Source: Desulfosarcina widdelii (GTDB lineage Bacteria > Desulfobacterota > Desulfobacteria > Desulfobacterales > Desulfosarcinaceae). Taken from it: a stretch of 64,000 nucleotides of DNA. The position numbers were made by a program, and so were the translations under genes. Shown here piece after piece: positions 1 through 7,795 of this stretch (the first letter of the stretch is position 1; each line of letters starts with the position of its first letter). The notes below the pieces were generated by a model that worked only from the letters and a program-made list of their open reading frames with translations, had not been told where the DNA came from and did not search any database. The DNA lies in assembly GCF_009688965.1 (NCBI RefSeq), contig NZ_AP021875.1, positions 5,394,001 to 5,458,000 of the forward strand, written 5' to 3'.

Positions 1-641
1 ACTTGGAAGAGCAGGCCCATTTCATCGGCAGCGGCCTTGGCCGCTTTCAGGGTGGCGTCGCTGCAGGTGTATGGCGCATGACAGAAGATGGACGGGATGA
101 TTCGGGGGCTTTCGGACAGCCAGTGCTTTGCGTATGCCTCGGCGTGGTCGATATTTTTTTTGGGGTCCGGCACACCGGGGGCCGGAAAATCGATCACGCC
201 CTGGGCCAGCACGGCCCGCATGCCGGTTTCGGAAACGGCCCGAGCCACCTCGTTTTCGAGAAAATAGCCTCCGCAGCAGCAGGTGGTGCCCGAGAGCAGC
301 ATTTCGGCGCAGGCCAGCAGGGTGCCCCAGCGGACGGTATCCGGGCGGATGAAGCGGGCTTCGGCCGGGAAGATGTGGTCGTTGAGCCACTCGGCCAGGG
401 GCAGGTCGTCGGCCAGCCCCCGAAACAGCGTCATGGGCAGATGGGTGTGAGTGTTGACCAGGCCGGGCATGACGATACCGCCGGCAGCATCCACGGATTG
501 CGGCACACCGGCAGGCGGCGCAACGGATTCGATGGCCCCGATGCATCCGTTGCGGATGCCGATCCATCCGGACGGAATGATCCGCATGCGCGCATCCATG
601 GTCACCAGGGTGCCGTTGTGGATGACCGTATCGAATTCCAT
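1..641 (-). CDS. Amidohydrolase, MTA/SAH-deaminase-like (partial, C-terminus off the window)
   Basis: The complement from the ATG at 641 stays open to the left edge (213 codons), so this is the N-terminal half of a gene that continues outside. It starts MEFDTVIHNGTLVTMD and carries the zinc-binding NTHTH motif at residues 63-67, followed by LFRGLADDLPLAEWL, almost identical to the paralogue just upstream. The family removes amino groups or chlorine from purine- or triazine-like rings with a mononuclear metal. A distinctive cysteine run (CCCGGYF) lies where the paralogue has CFCDMYL. The catalytic Asp and later ligands cannot be seen. The ATG lies one base after the TAG of the 643-1956 gene, so translation is probably coupled. 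Substrate unknown; a tandem duplicate that has diverged in specificity is the likely reading. Confidence 0.88.
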   Translation of the reverse strand, partial: MEFDTVIHNGTLVTMDARMRIIPSGWIGIRNGCIGAIESVAPPAGVPQSVDAAGGIVMPGLVNTHTHLPMTLFRGLADDLPLAEWLNDHIFPAEARFIRPDTVRWGTLLACAEMLLSGTTCCCGGYFLENEVARAVSETGMRAVLAQGVIDFPAPGVPDPKKNIDHAEAYAKHWLSESPRIIPSIFCHAPYTCSDATLKAAKAAADEMGLLFQ

Positions 642-642
642 G

Positions 643-1956
643 CTAACCGTTCCGGATCTCGTTGGCGATCTGGCGGGCGTCGGCCATGGTTTTTTCCAGG
701 TCCAGGTGCAGCAGCCGGCGGTCTTTCATCAGCACCCGGCCGTTGACGATGGTGGCGGTGACATCGCTGCCCCCCACGGCGTAGACCAGATGGGATTCGG
801 GCCGATACATGGGCGTCAGGTGGGGTCTGTTCGTATCGATGACGATGATGTCGGCTTTCTTCCCGCTTTCCAGGCTGCCCGTAATCCGGTCCAGTCCCAG
901 GGCGCGCGCCCCGTCGATGGTGGCCATGTGCAGCACGGTGGCGGCATCCATCACCGTGGGATCCAGGCTGCTGGCCTTGTGCAGCTTGGCCGCCATGTCC
1001 ATCTCGGCGAACAGGTCGAGGTTGTTGTTGCTGGAACAGCCGTCCGTGCCCAGCCCGGTGCATATCCCACGGCGGATCAGCTCCGCCACCGGAGCGATGC
1101 CCGAAGCCAGCTTCATGTTGCTTTCCGGATTGTGGGAGACCTTGACGTCGTGTTCGGCCAGAAGGTCCATGTCTTCGTCGCTGAGCACCACGCAATGGCA
1201 GGCCAGCAGGTTCGGGGCCAGCACTCCCAGCTCGGCCAGGTGCCCCACCGGTGTGGCGCCGTATTTTTGCCGGACGTCTTCGACTTCTTTTCGGGTCTCG
1301 GAAAGATGAATAACCAGAGGAACTCGATTATCCCGTGCGATGTTGGCGGCCTCGGTCAACAGGTCCGGCGCACACAGGTACGGGGAGTGCGGTTCCACGG
1401 CGACGCTGACCAGGGGATCGTCTTTCCATGTGTCGATCAGGAGGCGGGTGCAGTCGAACCCCTTTTCGATCGGGCCGTAATTGGGCGACGGGAAATCGTA
1501 GAGCACCTCCCCCACCACGGCGCGCATGCCGGCTGCGGCGGCGGCGCGGGCCGCGGCCCCTTCGAACAGGTACATGTCGCAAAAGCAGGTGATGCCGGAC
1601 AGAATCATTTCCGCGCAGCCCAACAGGGTACCGGCATGGACCTTGTCCGCGTCCAGCAGGGCTTCGGCCGGGAAGATGTGGTCGTTGAGCCACTCGGCCA
1701 GGGGCAGATCGTCGGCCAATCCGCGGAACAGGGTCATGGCCGCGTGGGTGTGGGTGTTGACCAGGCCAGGCATGACGATGCCCCCGCACGCGTCGATGGT
1801 TTCTCTGGCCGGTGTCGCCCCCAGCTTGTCGGCCGGACCGATTGCCGCAATGGCATCGCCAATAATGGTTACGGCGCCATTTTCGAAGATGCGGTTTTGT
1901 GCGTCCATGGTGATGACCAGGCCGTTGGTGATCAGCAGGTCCGCTGTGGGGGTCAT
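643..1956 (-). CDS. mtaD: 5-methylthioadenosine/S-adenosylhomocysteine deaminase-type amidohydrolase
   Basis: A 437-residue metal-dependent hydrolase of full family length. Visible ligands and catalytic residues are NTHTH (67-71), His217 in VIHLSE, His254 in ACHC and Asp305 in GTDG; the stretch VSHNPESNMKLASG is typical of MTA/SAH deaminases. The family deaminates methylthioadenosine, S-adenosylhomocysteine or adenosine to the matching inosine compound in the cytoplasm. Its ATG overlaps the stop of the purine nucleoside phosphorylase gene by four bases (ATGA), and a second amidohydrolase follows one base after its stop. Deaminase plus phosphorylase would turn MTA or SAH into hypoxanthine and a ribose-1-phosphate derivative. 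The exact substrate is inferred from family and neighbour. Confidence 0.9.
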   Translation of the reverse strand: MTPTADLLITNGLVITMDAQNRIFENGAVTIIGDAIAAIGPADKLGATPARETIDACGGIVMPGLVNTHTHAAMTLFRGLADDLPLAEWLNDHIFPAEALLDADKVHAGTLLGCAEMILSGITCFCDMYLFEGAAARAAAAAGMRAVVGEVLYDFPSPNYGPIEKGFDCTRLLIDTWKDDPLVSVAVEPHSPYLCAPDLLTEAANIARDNRVPLVIHLSETRKEVEDVRQKYGATPVGHLAELGVLAPNLLACHCVVLSDEDMDLLAEHDVKVSHNPESNMKLASGIAPVAELIRRGICTGLGTDGCSSNNNLDLFAEMDMAAKLHKASSLDPTVMDAATVLHMATIDGARALGLDRITGSLESGKKADIIVIDTNRPHLTPMYRPESHLVYAVGGSDVTATIVNGRVLMKDRRLLHLDLEKTMADARQIANEIRNG

Positions 1957-2840
1957 GGGGCCGCTCCGGTCGGGATCCGGGCGACTACCGAACGGATCAG
2001 ACGGCGAAGGGCGGGGGCGTTTTTTTCGGCCACATCGATGATCGCCTCCAGCTTGGCCGGTGCCGGCCGGTCCGGATCATTGATGTTGGTGATGGTGGAC
2101 AGGGCCAGCACCCGCAGGCCGGCATGTACGGCGGCGATGGTTTCCATCACCGTGGAAAAACCGACGGCATCGGCGCCGATGGTTTTCAGATAGCGGATTT
2201 CCGCCGGCGTTTCCAGCGACGGCCCTTTCAGGCCGGCATAGACGCCGCTTTGCAAGGTGATGCCCAAGCTCTCGGCACTTTGCCGGCAAAGGCGCATCAG
2301 GTCCTTGTCGTACGCCGCCGTCATATCGGGAAACCGAGGGCCCCAGTCTTTTTCGTTGGGCCCGATGAGGGGATTTTCGCCGGTGAGGTTGATGTGGTCG
2401 CGGATGACCATCAGGTCTCCTTCGTGAAAGGCGGCGTTCATGCCGCCGGCGGCATTGGAAAGGATCAGGCTGCGCACCCCCAGGGTCTGCATGACCCGGA
2501 TGGGAAAGGTGACCTGTCCGGGCGTGTATCCCTCGTACAGGTGGAAGCGCCCCTGCATGACCATGACCGGCCGGCCGTCGAGGATGCCGGTCTGCAGCCG
2601 CCCCGAATGACTCGCCACGGTGGAGATGGGAAAATGGGGGATGGTTTCGTACGGTAATGTCATCGTGTTGTCCAGGGGGCCGACGGCATCAGCCATGCCG
2701 GTTCCGGTGACGACGGCGATTTCCGGGTGTCGGGCCATCTTCTCCTGGAGAAATGCGGCCGCTTCGAGAACGGTTTTTCGGGTTGGGGCCAAGGCTGCCT
2801 CCGAAGGTTGTTTGGCGACGGGTTGATCGGGGCCGTCCAA
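1953..2840 (-). CDS. Purine nucleoside phosphorylase (possibly methylthioinosine phosphorylase)
   Basis: A 295-residue PNP/MTAP-family protein that cleaves purine ribonucleosides with phosphate. Signature stretches are GRFHLYEGY, LSNAAGGMN, the KGPSLETPAE segment and STITN near the C-terminus. The Asn in STITN matches the 6-oxopurine-binding Asn of trimeric PNPs, whereas MTA phosphorylases have Asp there, so inosine-type substrates fit better. No ATG precedes the conserved N-terminal helix; the start is the TTG at 2840, which lies downstream of a good sigma-70 promoter. First gene of an operon with one or two amidohydrolases; the deaminase next door would supply inosine, S-inosylhomocysteine or methylthioinosine. 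Confidence 0.88.
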   Translation of the reverse strand: MDGPDQPVAKQPSEAALAPTRKTVLEAAAFLQEKMARHPEIAVVTGTGMADAVGPLDNTMTLPYETIPHFPISTVASHSGRLQTGILDGRPVMVMQGRFHLYEGYTPGQVTFPIRVMQTLGVRSLILSNAAGGMNAAFHEGDLMVIRDHINLTGENPLIGPNEKDWGPRFPDMTAAYDKDLMRLCRQSAESLGITLQSGVYAGLKGPSLETPAEIRYLKTIGADAVGFSTVMETIAAVHAGLRVLALSTITNINDPDRPAPAKLEAIIDVAEKNAPALRRLIRSVVARIPTGAAP

Positions 2841-2879
2841 AGCGGCTTAAGCGGTTCGCGAGTCCGTTCGAACGTCTGG

Positions 2880-2909
2880 TTTATAAAACAGCCGCGGCGG
2901 CGGCGTCAA
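2880..2909 (-). promoter_or_regulatory. Sigma-70-type promoter of the purine-salvage operon
   Basis: On the minus strand TTGACG (2909-2904) and TATAAA (2885-2880) are separated by 18 bases, about 40 bases ahead of the TTG start at 2840. It is the only well-placed promoter match upstream of the operon. Confidence 0.6.
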
Positions 2910-2950
2910 GCGTTGACAACAGCGAGCCAAAGTCTATCAGAGCGTTGACA
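2905..2950. promoter_or_regulatory. Inverted and direct repeats between the divergent PNP and DRTGG genes
   Basis: GTCAA-GCG-TTGAC (2905-2917) is a small inverted repeat that overlaps the -35 box of the leftward promoter. The ten-base word AGCGTTGACA occurs at 2909-2918 and again at 2941-2950. Each copy contains a consensus -35 hexamer (TTGACA) facing right; TATCAG at 2935-2940 is a possible -10 for the first. This could be a shared operator or simply two overlapping promoters. Confidence 0.35.
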
Positions 2951-3018
2951 TTTTCATATAATTATGAAATGTTGCCACGCGGTCACAGATCTATTCGACA
3001 ACCTTTTTGACAAACGAA

Positions 3019-3378
3019 ATGACCATGAAAATACAAGAAATCCAGGATATCCTCAAAGGCAGGATGCTATGCGGCGATGATCAGATGGACGCAGTCATCG
3101 TAGCAGGCGGCGCTGCCGACCTCATGGACGATGTGTTGGCGGCTGCGGCCAAAGGATGTGCCTTGCTGACGGGTGTTACCACGGACCATGTGATTCGGAC
3201 GGCCAAAATCGTCGGTGTGGGCGCCATTGTCATCGTCAGGGGCAAAAACCCTCCCACGGAATTTGTGGAGATGGCCAAATCCTTCGAGATCCCGCTGATG
3301 GTGACCGATTATTCGCTTTTCGTGGCTTGCGGCCGGCTTTACATGAACGGCATCAGGGGACTTGACGGTTCCTGGTAA
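3019..3378 (+). CDS. DRTGG-domain protein
   Basis: About 119 residues, the length of a stand-alone DRTGG domain. DRTGG domains are found in HPr kinase/phosphorylase N-termini and in CBS-domain pyrophosphatases, where they bind nucleotides or act as regulatory modules. Visible features are an alternating beta/alpha pattern with LLTGVTTDHVIRTAK and VGAIVIVRGKNPP in the middle. The open frame begins at a TTG (3007), but the first ATGs are at 3019 and 3025 and none has a clear ribosome-binding site, so the start is uncertain by six residues. In related genomes single DRTGG genes sit next to iron-only hydrogenase or NADH-dehydrogenase-like genes; here a broken piece of such a gene lies 80 bases downstream. 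Confidence 0.75.
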   Translation: MTMKIQEIQDILKGRMLCGDDQMDAVIVAGGAADLMDDVLAAAAKGCALLTGVTTDHVIRTAKIVGVGAIVIVRGKNPPTEFVEMAKSFEIPLMVTDYSLFVACGRLYMNGIRGLDGSW

Positions 3379-3458
3379 AGCGTGCCGGAAACCGTAAATG
3401 GCCAATCCGACCGCGCAGGACCTGAAGCATATCGGAAGCGCAGAAGGATCGACCGGCC

Positions 3459-3596
3459 TTGAGGGACCAAACCTACCTGTTGCTTTGCGGTGATACCGTT
3501 TGTTTTACCGCCGGTTCCATCCGGGTCAAGGATGCCCTGCCGGACACCATAAACGAAAAGGGGTTGCGCGAAAAGATTCATCGCAACAAGGGATGA
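3459..3596 (+). pseudogene. Fragment resembling the N-terminal [2Fe-2S] domain of a NuoF/HndC-type subunit
   Basis: A 45-codon open frame from TTG 3459 (AAGGA ten bases upstream) to TGA 3594-3596. It reads YLLLCGDTVCFTAGS, then KDAL and EKGLREKI. That pattern (a strand, Cys-x4-Cys, a Gly-Ser turn, then a helix ending in EKGL) resembles the start of the thioredoxin-like [2Fe-2S] domain fused to NuoF-like subunits of NADH-linked hydrogenases, but only the first two of four cluster cysteines remain before the stop. It is best seen as a remnant of a larger gene; a functional micro-protein is possible but unsupported. The flanks 3379-3458 and 3597-3651 show nothing else. Confidence 0.45.
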
Positions 3597-3651
3597 AGGA
3601 AAATACAGATATCGGGCTTGATAAGAAACCGTTTTTTACAGGAGCGTTGAC

Positions 3652-5706
3652 ATGACTATAGCGATTCTATTGATGGGCGGATTGGGACTCGTGGTGGGGG
3701 TCGGCCTGGCCATAGCTTCCAAGGTTTTTTATGTGTACGTGGATCCCAAAATCGTCGCCATCGATGACGTGCTGCCCGGAGCCAACTGCGGTGGCTGCGG
3801 TTTTCCAGGGTGCAGCGCCAATGCCGAAGCCATCGTGGCGGGCAAATCCTCGCCCAGTTCCTGTGTGGCGGCCGGAGACGAGACGGCATTGGCCATCGCC
3901 GCTATCCTCGGCGTGTCCGTGGAGGCCAAGGAACCGGACATCGCCCTGCCCGGTTGCACCTATGGCGTGGCCGACGCGCAGACAAAATACAGCTACGACG
4001 GATTGAACGACTGCCGCGCCGCCGCCCTGCTCTCCGGTGGCATGAAGGTCTGCAATATCGGTTGCCTGGGGTTGGGCACCTGTGCCGCTGCCTGTCCCTT
4101 CGGTGCCATCGTCATGGGCCCCGAGGGCCTGCCTGTGGTGGACGAGGTCAAATGCACCGGCTGCGGTACCTGCGAGCGGGTCTGCCCCAAACACATTATC
4201 ACCCTTTCGTCCGTTACCCGCAGAATTTTAAAAGAGTACACCACCGAAGACTGTACCACCCCCTGCCAGCGCGCCTGCCCGGCGGGCATCAATATCAGCC
4301 GTTACATCGAACAGATCGTTGACGGCGATTACCAGGGATCAGTCCAGACCATCAAGGAGCGCAACCCCTTTCCCACGGTGATCGGCCGAATTTGCCCCCG
4401 ACCCTGCGAAAACGACTGCCGGCGCCAATATGTGGACGAGCCGGTGGCCATCAACTTTTTAAAGCGCTTTGTCGCCGATTATGAACGTACCCAGAACGAG
4501 CGCGTCCAGCCGTTCAAGGCACCGGACACCGGTCGCCGCATTGCCGTGGTCGGCGGCGGGGTCGAGGGTCTTTCCGCCGCCTTCTTTGCTGCGCGCCTGG
4601 GACACGCCGCCGTGGTTTATGAAGCTACCGACCGTCTGGGGGGTCTGCTCAACAGCGCCATTGCCAAATACCGGCTACCCGAAGAGATCCTCAAATGGGA
4701 TATCGACGGCATCCTGGAGATGGGCGTCGAAGCAAAGACCGGCCAGATGCTGGGCCGCGACGCGAGTGTTTCCGGGTTGCTGGATGAGGGTTACGAAGCG
4801 GTTTTCCTGGCATCCGGCGGATGGGACAGCCGTTTGTCCCGGGGTGCCGAAAAAGAAGTCGAGATGCCGATACCAGGCTGTTTTCTGCTGCTGGATCTGC
4901 TGCGTTCCGGACGGGACGGGCATTCGACAGTCACCTGTGAAGGCGAAACGGTAATCCTCGGCGGTGAAACGCTGGCCGCACAGGTTCTTGAAAAAGCACG
5001 GGAAGCCGGTGCCGAGCGGCTGACCTTCATCTTCAGAAAAGCGCCGGATGCGGCCACGGCAGCCGCGTTGAGCGAAGCCGGTGCCCGGGTGCTTACCGGC
5101 GTCGGCGTTACCCGCCTTTTCGGGCAGGGAGAGGCGCTCACGGGGATTGAGATTCGGGACGAAGCCGACGAACAAATCCAGATGCTGAACGCCCGGACCC
5201 TGGTTCTTTCCGCTGGCCGCTTTCCCGAACTGGTATTCGCCCGGCCCGCCGGAGAAGAAGAAACGGACACTCCTTCGGGAGCCTGGGTCGCGACACCGCC
5301 GTACAAGCAGCCTGCCAATGCCGAGGAATTCGGGCTGTTCGCCAAGGGCGACATCCTGACTGATTTCAGCGGTGCCATCAAGGCCATCGCCGCCGGACGG
5401 CGAGCCGCTGCAACGATTCACATGCTGATTTACGATATCTCCCTGGATTTGCCTGAAAACGTCATTCAAGCGGATACGGCCATTCAGAATGTGGATCATG
5501 TGGAGGAGGTTGCCGCCAGCCCGCGTCAGATCATGCCCCTGGCCGACAGCCGGGAACTGACCCGGAAAATGGAACTGGAGAAAGGGTTCGACACGGCCGC
5601 TGCCAAAGCGGAAGCTGCCCGATGCCTGCGCTGCGGACTGATTTGCTACCAGAATGCTGAAAAGCTGCAGCCGCTGGAACAGATCCGTGACGCGGTCAAT
5701 GCCTGA
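3652..5706 (+). CDS. RnfB-GltD fusion: membrane-anchored multi-cluster Fe-S flavoprotein
   Basis: 684 residues with three parts. Residues 1-30 form a membrane helix and 44-72 an RnfB-type Fe-S domain (Cys46, 49, 54, 71). Two ferredoxin-type clusters follow (Cys134/138/144/148 and Cys168/171/174/178). From about 195 the protein is like the small subunit of glutamate synthase: Cys201/205/209 and Cys248/252/256 for further clusters, the FAD loop VVGGGVEGLSAA near 300, a second nucleotide-binding region, and a C-terminal CLRCGLIC. Normal RnfB ends after the ferredoxin domains. The fusion should pass electrons between a pyridine nucleotide (via FAD) and ferredoxin or a membrane partner. AGGAG precedes the ATG. 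rseC follows, as in Rnf loci, but no other Rnf subunit is in the window. Donor and acceptor are inferred. Confidence 0.88.
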   Translation: MTIAILLMGGLGLVVGVGLAIASKVFYVYVDPKIVAIDDVLPGANCGGCGFPGCSANAEAIVAGKSSPSSCVAAGDETALAIAAILGVSVEAKEPDIALPGCTYGVADAQTKYSYDGLNDCRAAALLSGGMKVCNIGCLGLGTCAAACPFGAIVMGPEGLPVVDEVKCTGCGTCERVCPKHIITLSSVTRRILKEYTTEDCTTPCQRACPAGINISRYIEQIVDGDYQGSVQTIKERNPFPTVIGRICPRPCENDCRRQYVDEPVAINFLKRFVADYERTQNERVQPFKAPDTGRRIAVVGGGVEGLSAAFFAARLGHAAVVYEATDRLGGLLNSAIAKYRLPEEILKWDIDGILEMGVEAKTGQMLGRDASVSGLLDEGYEAVFLASGGWDSRLSRGAEKEVEMPIPGCFLLLDLLRSGRDGHSTVTCEGETVILGGETLAAQVLEKAREAGAERLTFIFRKAPDAATAAALSEAGARVLTGVGVTRLFGQGEALTGIEIRDEADEQIQMLNARTLVLSAGRFPELVFARPAGEEETDTPSGAWVATPPYKQPANAEEFGLFAKGDILTDFSGAIKAIAAGRRAAATIHMLIYDISLDLPENVIQADTAIQNVDHVEEVAASPRQIMPLADSRELTRKMELEKGFDTAAAKAEAARCLRCGLICYQNAEKLQPLEQIRDAVNA

Positions 5707-5750
5707 CCGTACCGAAAATTTACCATAAATGACCCGTCGATAAAGAGATT

Positions 5751-6239
5751 ATGGCCACTGAAGAAGGAATCGTATTTAAACTGGGAGAAGCCGGGCCGGC
5801 AACTGCGTGGGTCAAGACCACCCGTTCCAGCGCCTGCGAAGGTTGTTCCTCCAGAGACGCCTGCCACGCCGAAGGCGGTGGAAAAGAGATGGAGGTGGAG
5901 GCCATCAACACGGCCAGGGCCCGGGTAGGCGACCGGATTGTGCTGAATATCAAGACTTCCTCCCTGCTGAAAGCCACCTTTCTGCTCTACGTGTTTCCGA
6001 TTCTGGCCATGATTGCCGGAGCCCTGCTCGGGCAGACCGTGGCCGGTATGCGGGGATCCGATCCGTCGGGATTGTCCGCCCTGTTCGGTTTTCTTTTTTT
6101 CGGGCTCGCATTTATTACCATTCGCATCGTGGGCCGGTTTCTCTCCAAAGACGCCAGTTACAAGCCTGAAATCATCAAGATCCGAGGAGCACGACCTCCA
6201 TCGGCCGATGCTCCGGTACAGTCCGGGAGCGTTTCGTAA
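5751..6239 (+). CDS. rseC: RseC/MucC family membrane protein
   Basis: 162 residues. The N-terminal half is soluble with a cysteine cluster (CEGCSSRDAC, about residues 26-35) and a small beta domain; two membrane helices lie around 66-90 and 98-120. This layout is that of RseC/MucC, known from the SoxR-reducing complex and often encoded beside Rnf genes, where it is thought to help assembly or redox control. It lies 44 bases after the RnfB-GltD fusion and directly abuts the PilZ gene, so the three form one transcription unit. The ribosome-binding site is weak. Confidence 0.85.
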   Translation: MATEEGIVFKLGEAGPATAWVKTTRSSACEGCSSRDACHAEGGGKEMEVEAINTARARVGDRIVLNIKTSSLLKATFLLYVFPILAMIAGALLGQTVAGMRGSDPSGLSALFGFLFFGLAFITIRIVGRFLSKDASYKPEIIKIRGARPPSADAPVQSGSVS

Positions 6240-6719
6240 GTGAGCGATCAGACCGTTTTCATATCCAGCCGCAACACGGCTACCTTCCGCTGCCCGCAGT
6301 GCGGCCAGGCCAAGACCGCGGATGTGAGCCAGTACGCAACGTTCGGCAAGAAAGTAACGGTCACCTGCACCTGCGGCTGCGGCCACCGCTTCCGCTGCCG
6401 GCTGGAAAATCGCCGTCAATACCGCAAAGGCGTCGATCTTCCGGGCCGATTCACCCTGCTGGGAGAAGACGGGACAAAGGATACCGGCCTGGTCAGGGTG
6501 GTGGATCTTTCCGCCACCGGTCTTCAAATGCAGTTAACCGTTGCGCGCTCTTTTACCGTCGGGGCTGAATTGATCGTTGAATTTCGCCTGGACGACCGCA
6601 AACGGACGCCCATGAGGAAACGCGTCATTGTCCGGAATATCAGGGGACAATCCGTGGGTGCCTCTTTTCACCCCAACGAACTGGACGATCCTGCCCTGGG
6701 ATTCTATCTGCTGCCCTGA
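6240..6719 (+). CDS. PilZ-domain protein with N-terminal zinc-ribbon-like segment
   Basis: 159 residues starting at GTG 6240, immediately after the rseC stop. The N-terminus has CPQCGQ and a second CTCGCG cluster, a likely zinc ribbon. The PilZ domain follows: RRQYRK supplies the arginine-rich motif and DLSATG the (D/N)xSxxG motif, both needed for c-di-GMP binding, so it should bind the messenger. Output is unknown; placement with rseC suggests translational coupling more than shared function. A diguanylate cyclase with intact active site is coded at 29.4-30.5 kb. Confidence 0.85.
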   Translation: MSDQTVFISSRNTATFRCPQCGQAKTADVSQYATFGKKVTVTCTCGCGHRFRCRLENRRQYRKGVDLPGRFTLLGEDGTKDTGLVRVVDLSATGLQMQLTVARSFTVGAELIVEFRLDDRKRTPMRKRVIVRNIRGQSVGASFHPNELDDPALGFYLLP

Positions 6720-6817
6720 ATGTCCACCCCATGTTATATGTGCCTTGCCCTTGAATCTGTGATATAAACAATCTTTTAAAAACCGGCCGATAAAGGCCGT
6801 CGCTCGGGAGTATCGTC

Positions 6818-7795
6818 ATGCCATCGTTTCCGATTCCAGCAGGAGTAAGCCTGCGACGGGGTGCCGCCAAAGGATGGCGGGGGTTCGTCTGGATGCTCAA
6901 AATCATCCTGCCGGTTTCCCTGTTGACGTTTCTGTTGGATTTCTTCGGTTGCCTGGCCCACCTGGACGGGCTGCTGGAGCCGCTCATGGGGGCCATTCAT
7001 CTGCCGGCCATGGCAGCGCTGCCGCTGCTGGTTGGCCTGTTGACCGGCATTTACGGCGGGATTGCGGCCATGACCGTCCTGCCTTTTACCGTGCAGCAGA
7101 TGACCCTGATGGCGGTGTTTCTGCTGATTGCCCACAGCTTGATCCAGGAAGGTCTGGTGCAGCACCATTCCGGCTGCCCCATGTGGATGGCCACGGCCAA
7201 CCGTCTGGCGGCGGCAGTTTTGACGGTATTTGCCATCGGTTGGCTCCTGGGTCCGGAGACCGCCCGGGAAACGGCCGGCATGTCGCCGGCAGCAACAAAG
7301 ATCGCTTTCTGGCCGGCGCTTCAAACCTGGGGCGCAGACATGGCCGAGTTGTGTTTGAAGATGCTGCTGATCATCGTTGTGCTGATGATGGGTATGGAAC
7401 TGGCAAAGCAGTATCGCCTGATCGAAAAGGTGGTGCGGCTGATCAAACCGTTTTTGGGACTGCTGGGCCTGGACCGACAGGTGGGCATGCTGTGGTTGAC
7501 GGCCGCGTTTCTGGGGATTACCTACGGCGGCGCGCTGATCGTGGAAGAGGTTCGGGAGGGAAAATTGCCTTCGGATCGGTTGAAAACACTGCATGTCTCC
7601 ATCGGCATCAATCACGCCATGCTGGAAGACCCGGCCGTTTTCATTCCCCTGGGCATTCACCCCTTTTGGCTTTGGGTCCCGCGGCTGGTTGTGGCGGTGA
7701 TGTTTGCCCATACCTACCGGCTTTGGTTGTGGTTGCGGGCACGCCGCCGCATGCTGACTGGCAATGCCATTTCCGCGGGAAGCCTGAAGCCATGA
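6818..7795 (+). CDS. Nucleoside-recognition (Gate) domain membrane protein
   Basis: 325 residues, strongly hydrophobic, with about seven to eight predicted membrane segments. The pattern of two repeated hydrophobic halves with GLLTGIYGG and LGITYGGALI matches the Gate/nucleoside-recognition family (as in spore maturation proteins, FeoB C-termini and nucleoside transporters). Related stand-alone proteins are annotated as transporters of unknown substrate. It overlaps the downstream DUF3108 gene by four bases (ATGA), so the two are translationally coupled. What it transports cannot be told from the sequence. Confidence 0.75.
   Translation: MPSFPIPAGVSLRRGAAKGWRGFVWMLKIILPVSLLTFLLDFFGCLAHLDGLLEPLMGAIHLPAMAALPLLVGLLTGIYGGIAAMTVLPFTVQQMTLMAVFLLIAHSLIQEGLVQHHSGCPMWMATANRLAAAVLTVFAIGWLLGPETARETAGMSPAATKIAFWPALQTWGADMAELCLKMLLIIVVLMMGMELAKQYRLIEKVVRLIKPFLGLLGLDRQVGMLWLTAAFLGITYGGALIVEEVREGKLPSDRLKTLHVSIGINHAMLEDPAVFIPLGIHPFWLWVPRLVVAVMFAHTYRLWLWLRARRRMLTGNAISAGSLKP

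Noticed and set aside
3-746. Long plus-strand open frames across the amidohydrolase genes (also 451-2193)
   Set aside because: They are antisense shadows of GC-rich genes; the minus-strand frames carry clear family motifs.
2945-2962. Promoter TTGACA-TATAAT facing the DRTGG gene
   Set aside because: Only six bases separate the two hexamers, far too short for RNA polymerase.
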